A DNA stretch of 8,096 bases. Source: Clostridia bacterium (lineage in GTDB: Bacteria; Bacillota; Clostridia; Lachnospirales; Cellulosilyticaceae). The stretch is taken from contig JAQSYC010000085.1 of NCBI GenBank assembly GCA_029256345.1, positions 1-8,096 of the forward strand. Direction: 5' to 3'. The position numbers and the translations under genes are program-made. The notes under the pieces are model-generated. The model did not search any database. It had not been told where the DNA came from and saw nothing but the letters and a program-made list of their open reading frames with translations. This document shows, piece after piece, positions 6,836-8,096 of this stretch. The first letter of the stretch is position 1. Each line of letters starts with the position of its first letter.

Positions 6836-6882
6836 AGAAAGCGCTTAAGAAGACTTTTGTATCCTCTTAAGCGCTTTCTTTT
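6836..6882 (+). terminator. Strong intrinsic terminator after the diguanylate cyclase
   Basis: A perfect 15-bp stem pairs 6836-6850 (AGAAAGCGCTTAAGA) with 6865-6879, with a 14-nt loop, followed by TTT after the stem's own TTTCT. It begins 20 nt after the cyclase stop. On the minus strand the downstream tract is poor in T, so it acts mainly on the plus strand, though the stem could also slow minus-strand transcripts ending at 6887. Confidence 0.88.
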
Positions 6883-6886
6883 GATG

Positions 6887-6973
6887 TCATAATCCCATTT
6901 TTCGTAAACTATCTGCCACTAAATCTGCCATTTTACTTTCTGCATTCAAGCTAAAATTGAAAAGTGCTTGACT
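6887..6973 (-). pseudogene. Possible 3' remnant of a lost minus-strand gene
   Basis: A minus-strand frame of 28 codons ends at TGA (6889-6887), seven bases from the terminator hairpin. Its end reads AESKMADLVADSLRKMGL, an amphipathic, protein-like C terminus rich in Ala, Asp, Lys and Leu. The frame is closed upstream by TAA at 6976-6974, right where the MerR-type promoter begins, and no start with a ribosome binding site is present. The simplest reading is the tail of a gene whose body was deleted or replaced when the transporter gene arrived. I do not recognise the family. A frame of this length can arise by chance. Confidence 0.3.
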
Positions 6974-6998
6974 TTATTGTAGCTATAACGTTTACAAT
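6968..6998 (+). promoter_or_regulatory. MerR-type promoter (19-bp spacer) of the OFA transporter
   Basis: TTGACT (6968-6973) and TACAAT (6993-6998) are both near consensus but separated by 19 bp, the overlong spacing that MerR-family activators correct by twisting DNA. The spacer region carries an imperfect dyad centred at 6981 (6972-6990): TTAT.G and C.ATAA arms, six of nine pairs matching. The CTTGAC start and CGTTTACAAT end resemble known MerR-controlled promoters. Transcription would begin near 7005. No merR gene is in view. Confidence 0.6.
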
Positions 6999-7061
6999 TT
7001 AAAAGTTAAAAGCTTGTACTAACCAATCAATTACTTAAAGACAAGGGCGCCTCTTTGATTA

Positions 7062-7089
7062 GTCATTTAGTCACTCTTAATAAAATGAC
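7062..7089 (+). repeat. Leader hairpin and TTAGTCA repeat before the transporter
   Basis: GTCATTT (7062-7068) can pair with AAATGAC (7083-7089) around a 14-nt loop; the right arm contains the unused ATG at 7085. TTAGTCA is also repeated at 7059-7065 and 7067-7073. The leader from about 7005 to 7108 is roughly 100 nt long. I recognise no riboswitch, and the hairpin is weak. Confidence 0.2.
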
Positions 7090-7098
7090 AAAAGAAAG

Positions 7099-7103
7099 AA
7101 GGA
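7099..7103 (+). promoter_or_regulatory. Ribosome binding site that selects the GTG start of the transporter
   Basis: AAGGA lies 5 nt before GTG (7109-7111). The in-frame ATG at 7085 has only CTTAATAA-like sequence before it, and starting there would add an eight-residue very basic extension. Confidence 0.6.
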
Positions 7104-7108
7104 AGAAA

Positions 7109-8096
7109 GTGAAAACACACTTCAATAGATATCTATTACTAACCTTTGGCGCTATTGTAAACTTCTGTTATGGAAGTGCCTATATTTGGACAGTATTTCA
7201 ACCTGCTGCAAAGTCAAAATTTTCTCTGTCCACTGCCTCTGCTAATAGGCCTTTCTCAGTATTTATGGGTTGTTTTGTTGTTGGCAATATTATAGGTGGA
7301 AAGCTCCAGCAGAGAATCGTCGCAAGAACCATAATCTTTTTTGCCAGTTTACTCATGTGCCTTGGATTCTTTTTCACTTCTGCAATCCCGCAAGATTCAG
7401 CTTGGGTAATTCCTTTAACCTATGGCTGTATGGGTGGTCTAGGGGCAGGAATCGCCTATAACACTTTGGTTGCCACTGTCCAAAGATGGTTCCCTGATAA
7501 AAGAGGTTTAGTCACTGGCATTATTATATGTACAGCTGGCGCACCCGGACTTATTATGACCCCTATCTGCAATGACTGGATTGGGACATTCGGATTTTCC
7601 AAGGCTATGCTTTTAGTAGCTGTACTTTATCTGTTCATTTGCCTGGGCGGAGGATGGATCATTACAAATCCGCCTGCTGAATATATGCACGACTATCAGC
7701 CCATTAAAACAGTTATACCTTCTAAACAGTATACAACCTCTGAAATGCTAAAAAGAAGAGACTATTATCTGATTGCTGGAGCTATGATGCTTGCAGTGCC
7801 TGCCTATTTCCTTATTAACCCTATGATGAAATCACTCGGCCTTGAAAGAGGACTTTCACATACGCTTGCCTTAACAGGTGTTATGCTTTCCTCTGTAATG
7901 AATATAAGTGGCCGTTTGGTAACTCCTTGGATTTCAGATTTGCTAGGAAGGATTCGAATACTGATTCTATTGTTCTTTACCAGCATGATTGCTATTCTCT
8001 GTCTTACGGTTGCACAAGGCACTATGTTTATTGTTTGTATCGCATTAGTAAGCTTTAGTTATGGTGGATTTTTTGGCATCTTCCCTTTGATTACAG
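7109..8096 (+). CDS. MFS transporter, oxalate/formate antiporter (OFA) family (3' end outside window)
   Basis: Inner-membrane secondary transporter; OFA members move oxalate, formate, pyruvate or other small carboxylates. 329 codons are visible, and family members have about 400-430. The first helix carries GSAYIWTVF (22-30), the OFA signature usually read as GSIYAWSVF. GGLGAGIAYN (109-118) and RWFPDKRGLVTGI (126-138) match the cytoplasmic loop of the family. NPPAEY (187-192) follows helix 6, then a central loop to about 217. NISGRLVTPWISDLLGR (265-281) is the second-half repeat of the MFS loop motif. Helices fall at about 8-30, 46-66, 73-92, 99-123, 134-156, 165-185, then 219-241, 250-272, 283-301 and a cut tenth. 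There are too few residues to name the substrate. The gene follows a MerR-type promoter and is not part of the sugar operon, although a carboxylate or solute export role under MerR control is possible. Confidence 0.88.
   Translation, partial: MKTHFNRYLLLTFGAIVNFCYGSAYIWTVFQPAAKSKFSLSTASANRPFSVFMGCFVVGNIIGGKLQQRIVARTIIFFASLLMCLGFFFTSAIPQDSAWVIPLTYGCMGGLGAGIAYNTLVATVQRWFPDKRGLVTGIIICTAGAPGLIMTPICNDWIGTFGFSKAMLLVAVLYLFICLGGGWIITNPPAEYMHDYQPIKTVIPSKQYTTSEMLKRRDYYLIAGAMMLAVPAYFLINPMMKSLGLERGLSHTLALTGVMLSSVMNISGRLVTPWISDLLGRIRILILLFFTSMIAILCLTVAQGTMFIVCIALVSFSYGGFFGIFPLIT

Noticed and set aside
7036..7071. Eleven-codon minus-strand frame (MTNQRGALVFK) in the transporter leader
   Set aside because: Too short, no clear ribosome binding site, and antisense to the leader; expected by chance.
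7010..7108. Longer N terminus for the transporter, using the frame that is open from 7010 or the ATG at 7085
   Set aside because: No ribosome binding site precedes any start there; OFA proteins begin shortly before helix 1, and the GTG at 7109 has a good site.
1..8096. CRISPR array, insertion sequence, tRNA, rRNA or defence genes
   Set aside because: No regularly spaced repeats, transposase motifs, terminal inverted repeats or RNA gene signatures were found on reading both strands.

Overview
The window looks like an AT-rich Gram-positive anaerobe of the Clostridia/Lachnospiraceae type. The reasons are strong AGGAGG-like ribosome binding sites, GTG and TTG starts, very AT-rich intergenic DNA, a transketolase split into two genes, and protein sequences that read like Firmicutes homologues. 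I cannot name the species from the sequence.

Left part (1-5290, minus strand): one compact carbohydrate-catabolism operon, read from right to left. A sigma-A type promoter (5262-5290) drives a LacI-family regulator (GTG start at 5234), an L-fucose/L-arabinose-isomerase-fold sugar isomerase, a transketolase N-terminal subunit, a transketolase C-terminal subunit, and an FGGY sugar kinase cut off by the window edge. The gaps are 20 bp, 12 bp, an 8-bp overlap and a 4-bp ATGA overlap, so the genes are probably co-transcribed and partly translationally coupled. The logic is aldose to ketose (isomerase), ketose to ketose phosphate (kinase), then two-carbon transfer into the pentose phosphate pathway (split transketolase). 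The kinase aligns almost position for position with glycerol kinase but has lost two glycerol-pocket residues. This gene set recalls the D-apiose pathway (isomerase, apulose kinase, two-subunit apulose-4-phosphate transketolase). That assignment is inference; the substrate is not proven. The transketolase C subunit ends about 50 residues early, exactly at the junction with the kinase gene.

Middle (5235-5718): a 484-bp divergent intergenic region. It holds the operon promoter, a pseudo-palindrome over its -35 box, a 28-bp almost perfect palindrome (5417-5444) that is a candidate operator, and an extended -10 promoter for the gene to the right.

Right part (5719-8096, plus strand): a six-helix membrane diguanylate cyclase (GGEEF, no I-site) with a likely TTG start, followed by a strong hairpin terminator. 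Next comes a short minus-strand stretch that reads like the 3' end of a lost gene, and then a promoter with a 19-bp spacer of the MerR-regulated type. A long leader leads into an oxalate/formate-antiporter (OFA) family MFS transporter, cut off by the right edge. No MerR gene is visible. There are no rRNA or tRNA genes, insertion sequences or CRISPR arrays in the window.
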